Source of the DNA: Dugong dugon
Lineage: Eukaryota; Chordata; Mammalia; Sirenia; Dugongidae
Length of the DNA: 64,000 nucleotides
Reading direction: 5' to 3'
NCBI GenBank assembly: GCA_030035585.1
Contig: CM057469.1
Span: 119,266,650 to 119,330,649, forward strand
A program made the position numbers and the translations under genes. The notes under the pieces were generated by a model. The model ran no database searches, was not told the origin of the DNA, and saw only the letters and a list, made by a program, of their open reading frames with translations. Of this stretch, positions 34,628-46,577 are shown in pieces. Within the stretch, counting starts at the first letter, position 1, and each line of letters opens with the position of its first letter.

Positions 34628-35853
34628 AAAGAAACAAGAAAATATTTACAGACAGAAAACAACAAAAACATTGGTTGATGATTACCAGGGGTGGGAGGGG
34701 GAGGCAGGGAAAATTAACAAATAGAAGATACATGTTAATATTGGTGAAGGGAAAGGCAATACACAATATGGGGGAAGTCAACAAAACATGTCCAAGACAT
34801 GGGAGAACACTGAGAGGAATGCAAGAACAAAGGCCATAGGATAAGATGATCCTGCAACAACAGTATTAACAAACATTAATTTATGAGTGGATACATAAGT
34901 AGATAGATACACCAAGAGGTGTGGGAGGGTGTATACATCCACCTGCAGATATTTCTACATATATAACTGTAGGTGCTGCTTATATATTAATATAGACAAT
35001 AGCGCACACAAGGATCACAGTCAGGGCAAATTCTTAGACATAACCAAACACCTTCTGGGACAAAGTTCCTAGATTTGAAGGTAAAGGACCATAGACTCGG
35101 GGAACTTCTACATCAATCGGCACAACATAGTTTATAAAGACAAAGTTATGCATTCTACTTCGGTGAGTAGCATCTGGGTTCTTAAAAGCTTGGGAGGGGC
35201 TGTCTAAGATACAACTATTGGCCTCTTACTGTCCGAAGCAAAAGAGAGTTAAGAAAACCAAAGATTCAAGGGAGCAATTAGTCCAAAGGGCTAATGGACC
35301 ACATGAATCACAGTCTACATGACACCATGATGAAAAGAACTAGATGGTGCCCGACTACCACTACCGACCGCCCTGACTAGGATCACAACAGAGGGTCCTG
35401 GACAGATTGGGAGAAAAACTGTAGAACAAAAAATCAAATTCACAAAAAATACCAGACTTACTGGTCTGACAGCGACTGAAAAAACCTTCAAGACTATGAT
35501 CCTAAAACATCCTTCTGGACTGAAACTGAAGCCAAACCAGAGACCATTTTTCAGCCAAACCATAGGCACGCCCATAAAATAAACAATAACACCTAAGAGG
35601 AGCATGCTACTTAGAACAGTCGATTATACGAGATCACAAGAGCAACGTTTGCTCTAAAGCAAAGATGAGAAGGCAGGAAGGGGTAGAAAAGCAGGATGAA
35701 ACAGAACAGGAAACTAGGACGGAAATGGGAAGAGTGCTGACATATTGTGGGGATTGAAATTAATGTCCTGGAACACTTTATGTACAAACTCTTGAATGGG
35801 AAACTAATTTGCTTTGTAAATTTTCACCTAATGCACAATAAAACATTTTTAAA
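34628..35853 (+). other. L1 3' UTR of the deleted element
   Basis: Contains a G-rich tract at about 34689-34708 ('ggggtgggagggggaggc') and ends in AATAAAAC plus A-runs. Only one terminal module is seen, unlike the two in the 1-4 kb and 47-55 kb copies. Confidence 0.7.
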
Positions 35854-35865
35854 AAAGAAACAAAC

Positions 35866-37150
35866 TTTTCATGATATATATTCTATTTTTTATGTTGCTA
35901 CATTCTATTTTCTAATTTCACTTAATATTTTTTCTTTCTCGTTCATGATTATTATTTTTTCTCCTTGTACTGAATATGGTTTTGATACTGATGTTTCACT
36001 AGCATTATAAAATACATTAATAGTAGTTAATTTTTTAATTTGCTTTTTCTTTTTTCTATAGTTTAGAAGATTTTCTGTAAAATTGGAATTGCCTGTAAAT
36101 GTTTAGTTAAACATACTTATAAATACAATGGGGCCTAGTGGTTTCTTTGCAGGAATGTTTTCTTTTTCTGCCTCTATTCATTTCTTTTTGAGTCAGTGCT
36201 GGTGAATTATATTTTTACAGAACATATTCATTTTTAACTAAATTTTCAATGAATCAGAAAAACGTGTTTTATAGTATGGTTGTTTCTTCCTTGTAATTCA
36301 TAATATTATTTATGCTTTCATTAATGTAGCCAAACTACTATCAATTTTTCTTGTTATTTTTAAAGATAGAAATTCTTAATTGTGTTGATTCCTCTTCTGG
36401 TTTCTATTTTTATTAGGCTATAAGCTTCATCTTTCTTTTTTTTGCTTCTCTAGACTCATTCCAAAATCTCTCCTTTCTAACACATTTAAAATTGGTTGCT
36501 TAGTAAAATCATTTGAGTCTTTTATCATTTTGAATATGAATACTTGAGACTATAAATGTCATTTAACAGCTGCTTTAGCTTCATCCCTAAATTTTGATAT
36601 ATACTATTTTTCTCATCTTGTTTTCATAACTATTATAATTCTTTGATTCACGAGTTTTTTCATTTTAACCATAATTTGTATAATTATTAATGGAAATGCA
36701 TTTGTGACTACAGTCCCATTTTAAAGAATTCCAAAACATTGATATTTGTGAAACTTGGTTTATGATAGATTTTCATATAAGTCATGTATTCTACAATGTT
36801 TGATTGCAATTTCTATATATATCCAATTCACAAGTTAGTTAGAACAATTGTTTAAATTTTCTAAATTTCTCATATTTCTGGTTGCCTAATGTATTAATTA
36901 TGAAATGAGGTAAAAGATTTATCATTTTATCCTTATAGTTCTGTTATTTTGTGTTCAAGGTACATGAGATCAAACTTTCAAGTATGTATTAGTTTTAATT
37001 TGTTTATTATCCTTTAATCACCCTCATAAATTAAATATTTTAACATTATAGAGTTATACTATTTATCTCTATTTATTTATTCATTTGTTTATTTATTTAA
37101 CTTAAAAATATTTTGTTTGCTATTAATAACTATTAGTAAAACCTACGGCA
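35866..37150 (-). mobile_element. Ancient L1 ORF2, antisense (right part)
   Basis: Continues the element seen at 32956-33287. 'tgctttagcttcatccctaa' with 'ttttgatatatac' (about 36573-36607) is the antisense of a conserved L1 ORF2 stretch. Too diverged for frames. Confidence 0.5.
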
Positions 37151-37339
37151 ACATTCTTTAAGTTAGTACTTACCTAATACACCTTTCTCTATTATCTTAA
37201 TCTCTCTGTTCTTCTTCTCTAAGCTGAATTCCAGTTGACCCCATAAAGCCCTGTCTTTTTTTAGAATATAGTCTACTATTTTTGCCTTTTAAATGAAGAT
37301 TGTAGTCCATTTTCACAATAGGGTGGTTAGGGGGAAAAC

Positions 37340-37548
37340 AAAATGGAACCTGGCTCCCTGAATTCTGAATCTGCTGCTACTTACTCGTAGATGTATGGCC
37401 TTGGACAGTGCCTGTATCTTCTCATTATTTCATTACCTGACAATTTAAGTTCATAAAAGCAATTCTCTCGTGTTGCTATTGTGAAAATGAAATGAGTTAA
37501 TATTGGTAAATTCTTTCCAACACTGTCTAGAATATAATAGGCCACAAC
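37340..37548 (+). mobile_element. MIR SINE
   Basis: 'ttactcgtagatgtatggcc', 'aaatgaaatgagttaatatt' and 'cactgtctagaatataatag' follow MIR order. Confidence 0.65.
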
Positions 37549-37632
37549 GTTTAAAACCCTATGAAACAGTTTTACTCTGCACACATGGTTTCACCATGAT
37601 TTAGAATCGACTTGACAGCAACTAATAACAGC
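37549..37632 (+). mobile_element. AfroSINE 3' fragment
   Basis: 'aaaccctatgaaacagtttt' to 'cgacttgacagcaactaa'. It joins straight onto the MIR. Confidence 0.7.
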
Positions 37633-38424
37633 ATAACTATCTAATATATTTGAATTAAATACCGTAACTTTTTTTTTGTTTTTCTCTCTATTTGTATTGT
37701 TATATTTATATTATTGTATTTTTTTTGTTCATCTGTGTTGTCCCTTATCTTTTTCTATTGCTTTAAAAATTAAATCACATTCAATTTTTAAAATCTCTGC
37801 TTACTTTATTATTTATTTTTAATCTGTCATGATTATCCCAGCAAACAGTAAAAATGCTATTCAGGAATTAAATATTTCCAACAGATGAAATAAATCAATT
37901 AAATTACTCATTAAAATCCAACAGAATCTATGTTTAATGAATATCTTGTCTTGCAATTTAAAAAAAAATCTAAGAATTCCTGTGTAAATCATTTCTGTTT
38001 TACTAAAATTCAATATACACTTTCCTTCAACTGAGCATAAGTATAGCCAATTAAAGTCTGAGTTGAACAAAGAAAGAGAAAAAAAACTTTACTATGGGGG
38101 AAACAGGAAGAGTCATAGAAAAATTGGCTAGTAATTAATTTTAAAAAGTATTTTAGACAAACTATTAGAAGACATCTTTTTGGTTGAAATGTTTTAATTA
38201 CAATGCCTCAAAACAGGGAGACAGAGGTTAACTCTCAGGAGCATTCTAATTTTCTCAGTGTGAAGGAACAGCATTTTCAGTGATTTATATCTTGAGCATC
38301 TCTGATTTTAAGATCAAAGAGTTCTCATTTCTTATTGCATTTTTAATGTACAATTGATGAATTATATTCTGTGATCATGTCTACATTAATCTGCGTAGCC
38401 TGTTTGCTAACTATATTCTGTGTC
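37633..38424. other. No recognised feature
   Basis: AT-rich, with no gene or named repeat. Confidence 0.45.
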
Positions 38425-38619
38425 TTACCAGTTGCTGTGGAGTCAGCTCCAACTCATGATGACCCCATGTGTGTCAGCATAGAACTGTGCTCCATAGGGT
38501 TATCCATAGCTGATTTTTCAGAAGCAGATTGGCAGGCCTTTCTTCCAAGGCATGTCTGGATGGACTGGAAGCTCCAATCTTTCAGTTACTGTGAACTGTT
38601 TACTCCACCCAGGGACTTC
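38425..38619 (-). mobile_element. AfroSINE, antisense
   Basis: 'gttgctgtggagtcagctcc' to 'cacccagggacttc'. An open frame (38371-38631) crosses it by chance. Confidence 0.85.
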
Positions 38620-38924
38620 ATATCCTGTTAGTTAGCTTGGCTCTAAGAATGGGTCACATTTCTAGGACTTTCTCCACACCCAGGATGGTGGCATCACTCA
38701 TCCTTCATGTGAAGCCTGACTCCTTCCACCTGCAGCAGATTACAATGTCCAATCCCTCCTCCTCAGAATTTGCTTACTTTCATCAATTTCTTTCTTTTCT
38801 TTTTTTTTGGTATAAATCCAATTTATATACCCCAAGGTGCTGTTGTCATATCCCATCTTTTCCATGAAGTCTTCTGCCTCCTCTAACCAAAAGCTCTCTC
38901 CTCACTTCTCTAGGTGCCCAGCAC

Positions 38925-39085
38925 TGGAGCAGTATGTCTTAAAATGTTGGTACAGCACCGTTCTAATTACAAATTGAGCTACTTGTTAAAAAAGAAAATT
39001 TCTGAACTTCACCTCAGACCCACTGAGTCAGAATTACTAGGGAAAAGGCCAGAGAGTCTGCATTTTTAACATGCAGCTCTAATAA
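38925..39085. mobile_element. MER5A-like DNA transposon
   Basis: 'cacctcagacccactgagtc' and 'ctgcatttttaacatgcagc' match the MER5A layout (hAT-Charlie non-autonomous). The ends are near-palindromic, so strand is left open. Confidence 0.6.
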
Positions 39086-39170
39086 AAACCAAACTAAACC
39101 AAAACTAAACAGTGAGTACTCTTACCAAGAAAACCTCTTACAATAGCTATATGTTTCTTTGTCTGCAAGA

Positions 39171-39371
39171 ATGAGCCCTGGTGGCACAGCAGTTAAGTGC
39201 TCGGCTGCTAACTGAAAGGTTTGCAGTTCAAACCCACCAACTGCTCCACGGGAGGAAGATGTGGCAGTCTGCTTCCATGAAGATTTACAGCCTTGGAAAT
39301 CCTACGAGGCGATTCTACTCTGTCTTGTAGGGTCGCTATAAGTTGGAGTCGACTTGAAGGCTGTGTTTTTT
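39171..39371 (+). mobile_element. AfroSINE, full length
   Basis: Clean copy from 'gagccctggtggcacagc' to 'gttggagtcgacttgaagg'. Probable target duplication tgtctgcaag (39160-39169) / tgtcttcaag (39386-39395). Confidence 0.93.
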
Positions 39372-39410
39372 ATTTTACTTTTTTATGTCTTCAAGTTTCA
39401 TTTAAAAGTA

Positions 39411-39432
39411 AAAAAAAAAAAAAAAAAAAAAA
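39411..39432 (+). repeat. (A)22 homopolymer
   Basis: Pure A-run shortly after the SINE. Confidence 0.9.
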
Positions 39433-39439
39433 CCTGATA

Positions 39440-39679
39440 TTTGTAAAGTGTTAAGCAACTTTAGAAACAATTTTCATAGATATTTTTGTTGTTTTAAACT
39501 ATTACAGAATTTTCACCCAGGTATTGCAGCATTATTCTGGGATGAGAAAACTGGAGTTGAGTGATTTGTTCAATCAAACAACCTTAAGTAATAGAAACGA
39601 AATCATAACCCACTGAATTTTAATACTGGAGTCTCTCATGCATTCTCAAAATTTAGTTATCTAATAAACCGGGAAAATT
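39440..39679 (+). mobile_element. MIR-like fragment
   Basis: 'tattctgggatgagaaaact' and 'gtgatttgttcaatcaaaca' resemble the MIR core. Confidence 0.5.
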
Positions 39680-39690
39680 CCTTGAAGACT

Positions 39691-39889
39691 ACCTATTGCC
39701 ATTGAGTCAACTCGGACTCATAGTGACCCTTTAGGAGAGAGTAGAACTGCCTCATGGGGTTTCCAAGACTTTAAATCTTTATGGAAGCAGACTGCCACAT
39801 CTTTCCCCCACGGAGCAGCTGGTGGGTTTAAAATGCCCTCCTTTTGGTTAGCAGCCCAGCGCTTAACCACTGTGCCACCAGAGCTCCTC
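39691..39889 (-). mobile_element. AfroSINE, antisense, with perfect TSD
   Basis: Flanked by the 12-bp direct repeat ccttgaagacta at 39680-39691 and 39890-39901. It forms an inverted pair with the SINE at 39171-39371. Confidence 0.93.
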
Positions 39890-39901
39890 CCTTGAAGACT
39901 A

Positions 39902-41549
39902 GGTTTTCCTTATTCATATTTAATTAAGTTCTTTAACATGTCTTTAAACTGAGTCTCTCCAATTCAAGCAAAGAATAGAATTAAAATAATATTTAATAGA
40001 ATTATAGAGAACAGCAAAACAACAACAAAAGATGTTGTTACTAAGACACTAAGAACAAAAAATACTGCCTGAATTACTTAGAAAAATCCTCTGTGGGAGT
40101 TCTTGGATCCATACAATATCAAAGTAACTCACTAATTCAGCAACCCTTAGGTTTCCTTAGCTGGAAAACTTAGCTTCTTATTTCTGCCATGTACCTAAAA
40201 CAAGCATGGGACTACTATAACTTTACTTGCTCTGAGTAACTAATATATAACTATATACATATAGAACTGAGATATAACTATTTATAGCTTATGTATACAG
40301 TGTTTGTATAGTTATTTACATGTAGAAGTTAGATACAACTATATATATATATATATATATACATATATATAGTTATTTTGGACTCATGGATAAATAATTC
40401 ATGTCAATTAAGTAAATGGGATAATTGGTCTACTTTGTATCCGACCACTTTCTCCATGTTTTGCCTCAAAAGCTTATGGATGTGGTAGGCAATCCCCAGC
40501 ACAATGTAAATGGAGGTACACACATACCATACTCATGATCATAATGCTCTCCTTTCTGAGATGATGCTTTGCCTCTACAACTGGTGCCTGGTCACATGTT
40601 GATCCTAGCTGCTGCAATACCACAGAATGAGACTCCTTACAGGTCACATTCCTTTGCTTTTGTGATCAGTTCTTTGGGATCAGTTCTCTTGCTGCAATAA
40701 AATTAGTTTATGTGGAAAACACTACATAGAAATAATCCAGCTTTTGGCAGTCTCAACCTGAGTCCTCACCTCTCAAATAAATCTGGTTCCAACTTCTTTT
40801 GACGGACCTTGGCAAAAACAACAGGGGGAAATAGTCTTGATTAGAGCTCTGACTGACAACTGTTTATTTAAAAGTGTCTCACTTCAGCGTGTTAAGCATG
40901 AAGCGTACAGATAATGTGATAATCTCATAAACATAAAACAACTGATTTCCTATGAAAATAGGCTACGTATTAGATTCAGATCCTATGCTGAAATGCTCTA
41001 ATTATGAATACAAACACTTTCCTTAAAGTCTGATAGAGTTAGTTTCCATTTCCATTAAAACATTAAGCGGAAATCCCCTTTAGGCACTGGATCGTGCTAG
41101 AAGGCTCTGAGAGAAAGTAGCTTTACTTTGAATGTGCAAAACCCAAGCCTGAAGCTCTCCAGATTCGGAGCTAATACTGGGGTGTTCTGCGTCCCAAAAT
41201 GGGGAACCTGCGCTCAGAAATAGCATCTCTGTGTATAGTTCGAACTGATTCTGAAGATAGAAATATTAGTACCAGCATGTACTTTTTAATTCTGAACTAC
41301 AGTTTCTCAGAGTTTGTGGGAAACTTGAAAATCATTTGGGCCAATCTTCTCTTTTTAGAGACATCGACACTAAGATGCCAAGAGACACTAATGACTTAGC
41401 TACTGGCTTAGAGATGTAATTGCCAATCTAGGGAAACACCATTCCACCTTGTCTCTCATTTGGCAACACAAGGTAAGACAATAAGACAAATTTAGACACG
41501 CTGAGTACTGTTTGTGGGATTTTGTTGTTGTTGTTTTAACTTTGTATAG
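39902..41549. other. Repeat-poor DNA, no gene recognised
   Basis: Apart from an AT microsatellite at 40338-40374, I see no mobile element and no coding frame with a domain. A weak MIR-like trace lies at 41340-41390. Confidence 0.45.
40338..40374 (+). repeat. (AT)n microsatellite
   Basis: Pure AT repeat with one interruption. Confidence 0.9.
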
Positions 41550-41700
41550 CTTTACTTTCTGATTGCATTGTAAACTATTGAGGACAAGGACCACATCTTG
41601 TTAATATCTGTAGAGCAGCTCCAAATCTCATCTTAAATTGATACTTAATCTGACGCTTAGTAGGGTACAGTAAATTGCTCAGTAATTTATCTCTGCAGGA
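41550..41700 (+). mobile_element. L2 3' end
   Basis: 'attgaggacaaggaccacat' and 'gacgcttagtagggtacag' follow the L2 3'-end order. Confidence 0.55.
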
Positions 41701-43050
41701 GCAATCACAGAAACTTTACTTTTTTTAAACTGGAGAGCAATAGAAATGGATAGTAATTTTACAAATGCTGGTGACAGAGATGAGAGATAAGCAACACCAA
41801 CTGAGAGTATGCTGCAGAAGTAGCCCATACCTGTGATCACTTGAAGTCGTTTTGTTTGTAGAGATACTCACCAGAAGTGACTTTAAGGGGTAAATATACC
41901 AAGTTTTAGGGGAAAAGCATGTTAGACTTATTTTACAACTTACAAGCAGAATTCTAGCTAAGGAAACTTAAGGCTTCAGTTAAGTTCTTTTCTGGCAAGA
42001 TGGTATTCAATTAAACTCCCTTTTGAAAAGATGTTGCAGTTCTGTATTGTTTTTTGTACAATGAGTCTTGCTTTTAGTTTATTTTCTCATGAATCAGCTC
42101 TTTTTGAATAGTGGAATATATCGAGAAAAAGAACAACTAGATCCAATTGATTTGAAAGACTTTATGACCTAGGATGAGTCATTGATCACCTTTCTTAAAG
42201 AAAGCATGATAGATAGGAGGATATTCTGAAAGCCCTGGAGAAAATAATTATATAAGTCACGATGAGTTTGCCTATATCATGGAAACACACAGCATTCAGA
42301 ATCTCAATCATTCAAAAAACTAAGGTGCATTTTTACCCATGCTTAGTCTGCTGTGCATCCAGCTAACTGTCCAGAGCAGCTGTTCTGCAAAGGAATGCTC
42401 GGCATTTCATCTCCACATCAGTACATGCTACCATAATCCCATCAGCTCCTGTATGAAATGCCTAGACTTAGAAGTAACACACTGACATTCTCATGCACAT
42501 TTCACTGCTTGAAGCAAATCATATGACCACCACCAACTTCAACCTGGAGATGAAATACTTTTTCTCCTGTGTCCTGAAAGAGAGGAAAACTCATTATCAA
42601 TGAACAAAGTAATGTCTGTGATGGATACGCCTGTATATCCCTGATTTTCTACTTGCTCAGCCTTGGTGTAGGAGATGAAGGCAAATATCATACACCTAAA
42701 AGGTAACGTGGGCCCTCACATGAATAAAGAGAAATGAGAAATTTTTCTCACACAGTGATGATAAATTTATTCTGAAATAGAGAAGATGGGCTCTTAGTTC
42801 TCAATCTCCATTCAAGCATGGCTACCATTTCTTGACATTTCCCGTAAAGTTGGAAGTTACCCTTGTCAAAGATAAAAACTGTTCGACTCCTATGGTCTGG
42901 ATACCCTGAACTACTCAAAAAATGGCAAAAGTAGTTTATTCTGCAATTTTTTTTTAATGAACTTAGTTTCTCAGGTTTTCTAATACAAAGTCATTACAGC
43001 AGGAAATTGATCGAGTGTGACAAATCAAACGAAGCACTAGTAGCTTTAAA
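41701..43050. other. Repeat-poor DNA, no gene recognised
   Basis: About 1.35 kb without a recognised element or coding frame. Confidence 0.45.
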
Positions 43051-43255
43051 GCTGTTGTTGTTAGTTGCCATTGAGTCAATTCCAACTCATGGCAACTCCA
43101 TATGTTACAGAGTAGAACTGCTCCATTGGGTGTTCTAGACTGTAGTCTTAATGGAAGCAAGTCAGCAGGCCTATTTCCATGGTAGTGCTGGGTGGGTTTG
43201 AATTACCAATGTTTAAGTTAGCAGTGGAGTGCAAACCATTTGCATCACCTAAGGC
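43051..43255 (-). mobile_element. AfroSINE, antisense (head-to-head pair, left)
   Basis: Running from 'gttgttagttgccattgag' to the degraded 5' end near 43255. Confidence 0.82.
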
Positions 43256-43264
43256 CTTAGTTTT

Positions 43265-43420
43265 GGAGCCCTGGTGGTGGTTAAGAACTCAGCCTCCAAC
43301 CAAAAGGCTAGCAGTTCAAATCTACCAGCTGCTCCTGTGGGTCAGTTCTACTCTGTCCTATAGGGTCTCTGTGAATTGGAATCGACTTAAGGCATGGGTT
43401 TGTTCTTTGGTTTTTGTTTG
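43265..43420 (+). mobile_element. AfroSINE (head-to-head pair, right)
   Basis: Starts 'ggagccctggtggtgg' only about 10 bp from the 5' end of the antisense copy. Short variant with a T/G-rich tail. Confidence 0.88.
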
Positions 43421-43509
43421 TTTGTCTGTTTGATAGTCTCATTATGCATAGCAATAATAGGCTATTCTAGGGTTTCTTATATTTGGACTGTGGTCTCAGT
43501 CCACAATAC

Positions 43510-43640
43510 ACATTTGATGTATTTGAAAATTGAGGCTCTGAGAAATTAAATAACTTGGAAAAAGTACCATAGAGATTAAGTGGCAGAGTTAAGATTCAAG
43601 CACATACCTTCCAAATCTGAATCTAGAAAACATATGTTTA
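43510..43640 (+). mobile_element. MIR fragment
   Basis: 'gaaaattgaggctctgagaa' and 'taagtggcagagttaagatt' are the MIR core. Confidence 0.72.
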
Positions 43641-44629
43641 AGGAATAATTATTTTAGATTTTAATATATTTTCCCTGTTACTTCTTTAAGACCTAAAGCT
43701 GATACTTTCCTTCTCTAAAAATAAAGTCTATTTAGGAATCTAAAAAGATTTTTTTTCCTTGTCCAATTGCATGGCTATTTTTCACAGAGCTGTATAATTT
43801 CAGATCTCTTATCTATGTAATAAGAGTAATTTTATGCTAAGAATAAATCTCCTCAGGGGATATGCTGAAGAAGTATGTATGATATGAATTTCTTCAAATG
43901 TCATACTTGTAGCTATCAGGGATTTTTGAATTTCTAGGATAAAATATCCTTAAATTACTAAAATTCTCTGTCCAGTTGAATCTTTCTCCTAGTCATAATT
44001 TCTTCAAAGTAGTATATTAAGTATGCTTAATTTAAATGAAAATGGAATATTGAATCTATTTACTTGCTATAATCCAATCACTATATATTGAAGCATATAT
44101 TGAAGTAATTAAAAGAGAATTCAGTTAAATTTACTAGGTATTGTGTGAAAAAAAATATTATGACTTTTTTCAGGTGACAAAACTAATTTGACAAGCAAGA
44201 GGAACATTGCTTCATATAGTTATTTTGTATACTCTTCTCTGAGAAAAAGACGTTGAAGGCAGAACTTATTTATGTATTTGAAATAGCATCTTATTTCTCA
44301 CCTCAGGTATCTCTCCATAGGTGTCAACTGTAATCCATCAATAACTGAACAGCCTCATTGCCTTAAAGTGTTCTTTCTCATGCCTGACTGAGCTATCAGA
44401 AAGGTTGCGCAGATTTCAAGTTTTGTAGATCACTGGTTCCGGCAGATGTTTAAGTTTGGTTTCTTCTCTACTCTTGTATTCTTCTATCAAAGAACCATGG
44501 ACGGACTGTTCAATACAAGCTGATGAATCAGACAATTAATGATCTTTACCCTCTGTACAAATCTAAAAAAAAAAAAAAATCCTTAGTATTTCTGGGCAGA
44601 AACCTCTGCCATATATTTGAATTGAATGA
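43641..44629. other. No gene recognised
   Basis: AT-rich. An A-run lies at about 44565-44579. No supportable feature. Confidence 0.45.
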
Positions 44630-44990
44630 TTGAAGACCCCTAATAAGTTACACTGTGTTACTTCTGAAAGAAAACGTATTAAGGTACATTGTCTTGAATG
44701 TACTCATCTTCAGACTGTTACCATCTATGGCTGGTTGGCTGAGGCAAAGATGTTGCTGCCACCTCCCAAGAATTTTGCCACACTTATTCTGTGTATGACA
44801 GTCATTGTTTTTGGTTACTATATATTTCCAGGCATGATAGGATTTCACCTTCTTGCCCCCTTTGAAGTTAGGCATGGCCATGTGACTTGGTTTGGTCAAC
44901 AGAATGACGTATCTCATTTCTGAATGAAAGCATTAATAGCAAGTATGCCACGCTGCATCTTCTTCTGTTTCAATAATTTTGGAAACTAAT
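44630..44990 (+). mobile_element. Possible ancient LTR fragment
   Basis: 'gaagttaggcatggccatgt' and 'gacttggtttggtcaacag' recall an old MaLR/ERV LTR, but a family could not be fixed. The ORFs on both strands (44630-44923, 44648-44917) mirror each other and show no domain. Confidence 0.35.
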
Positions 44991-45000
44991 ATTAAGATGA

Positions 45001-45198
45001 AAAAATTCCATTGCCATTGAGTCAAATTCCAACTTATAGCGACCCTATAAGACAGAGTAGAACTGCCCCCTAGGATTTCCAAGGCTGTAATCTTTAAGGA
45101 AGCTGACTGCTACATCCTTCTTATGCAGAGAAACTGGTGGGTTTGAATCGTCAACCTTTTGGTTAGCAGCCAAGCACTTAACACCTGCAGAACCAGCC
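45001..45198 (-). mobile_element. AfroSINE, antisense
   Basis: 'ccattgccattgagtcaaa' to 'gcagaaccagccct'. Its 5' end touches the start of the next RTE piece. Confidence 0.88.
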
Positions 45199-45828
45199 CT
45201 CACAGCTGGACCAATAAGCAACACCATGATATATGGAGAAGAGATTGAAGTTGTCAAAGATTTCATTTACTTAGATCCACAATCAACACCCATGGAAACA
45301 GCAGTCAAGAAACCAAACAATCTATTGCACTGGGCAAATCTGCTGCAGAAGACCTCTTTAAAGTGTTAGAAAGCAAAGATGTCACTTTGAGGACTAACTT
45401 GCATCTGACCCAAGGCATAGTATTTTAAATTGCCTCTCATGCACGTGAAAGCTGGACAATAAATAAAAGAAGACCAAAGAAGAATTGATGCATTTGAATT
45501 ATGATGTTGGTTAAGAATATTGAAGATACCATGGTACTCAGAAGGAAGAACAAATCTTTCTTGGAAAAAGTACAGCCAGAATGCTCCTCAGAAGCAAGGA
45601 CATGTTATCAGGAGGAGCCAGTCCCTGGATAAGAAGGTTAGTTAAGGAGAGCGTAGGTGAAAAAGAGGAAGACCTTCAAAGAGATGGATTGACAGTGGCT
45701 GCAACAGTGGGTTGAAACATAACAATAACTGTGAGGATGATGCAGGACTGGGCGCTGTTTTGTTCTGAAGTACCTAGGGTCCCTATGAGTCAGAACTAAC
45801 TTGATGGCACCTAAAAGCAACATATTAA
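45199..45828 (+). mobile_element. RTE (BovB-like), 5'-truncated
   Basis: Begins 'cacagctggaccaataagc' (RT region after the catalytic box) and runs to the 3' tail 'ccctatgagtcagaactaac'. It parallels 20410-21050 in the longest copy. All frames are broken. Confidence 0.88.
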
Positions 45829-46404
45829 GATATAGCCTCTGTTATCCTAGAGTATTCTAGAGTAAGTATAATGAGCTAAATCTCCAGCTGACCCAAGTTG
45901 GGTATGAGAGTGTGCGAGAAATATTTGTATGTTGTATTCATGCACTAAGATTTGTTTTTCCTTTATCTCAGGATAACCTATTATCTTCATAGATACGCTG
46001 TATTCTCCCAGTTTGTTGAATAATGAACTTATTTGAAGGGTCATGAAGAGGTATTGGAACTTTACTCAAATGTAATACTGTGCATGCCTCATTTTAATTA
46101 TGTATAATTAAACTCAGAGAAATTGGTTGCCACTAGCTACTTGCCTGTTATTGAATACCCAAGTAATATTAAGAACCCAAAGCATGCTTGCTAGTCAGAA
46201 AGCCAGACAGACTATTAAACACTAACTCTGCTTCTTTCTTCTCTAAGCCGTCTCCTCTCTTTGACTTGTCATTCTCATGGAATGTTTTCATAGAGATGGG
46301 GTCCTCTGTCTCCTCTACTCTAACGTCACTGACATCTTCCTGCTGGTGCCTTGTGAGATCTGGTCCTGCCCTATGGAATCCCACATCATGGGTGCTAAAG
46401 CAGA
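45829..46404. other. No recognised feature
   Basis: No gene seen. The ORFs at 46169-46471 lie opposite each other and have no domain. Confidence 0.45.
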
Positions 46405-46577
46405 GGGTTAGCAAAACAAAGAAAAACCTCAATGAAATAGATTGACTAAATAGCCAAAACAATGGGCTCAACCATTACAACAATCATGAAAATGATGTAG
46501 AATCAGGCAACATTTTATTCAGTTATATATAAGGTCACCATGAGTGGGCCAATTTGATGGCAACTATCAAAAAAACG
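46405..46577 (+). mobile_element. RTE 3' end fragment
   Basis: 'aacaatgggctcaaccatta', then 'aaggtcaccatgag', then 'ttgatggcaacta', as at the 20-21 kb RTE end. Confidence 0.75.

Larger units (their letters stand above)
33288..35865 (+). mobile_element. L1 with intact 5' end and large internal deletion, with TSD
   Basis: Flanked by 11/12-matching duplications aaagaaataaac (33288-33299) and aaagaaacaaac (35854-35865). It starts with an L1 5' end ('tggtccaagatggcgg'), runs through a GC-rich 5' UTR to about 34445, then jumps into the last about 185 bp of ORF2 ('acccatcaacag', 'tgctgagtgaaataagtc'). The 3' UTR is at about 34628-35853. ORF1 and nearly all of ORF2 are gone. Its 5' UTR differs from that of the 47-55 kb L1. 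Confidence 0.85.

Noticed and set aside
38371..38631. 86-residue ORF starting MIMSTLICVACLLTIF, looks like a signal peptide
   Set aside because: Most of it is an antisense AfroSINE. The hydrophobic start is chance AT-rich sequence.
44630..44923. ORFs of similar length on both strands
   Set aside because: Antisense mirror frames in a possible LTR relic. No domain.
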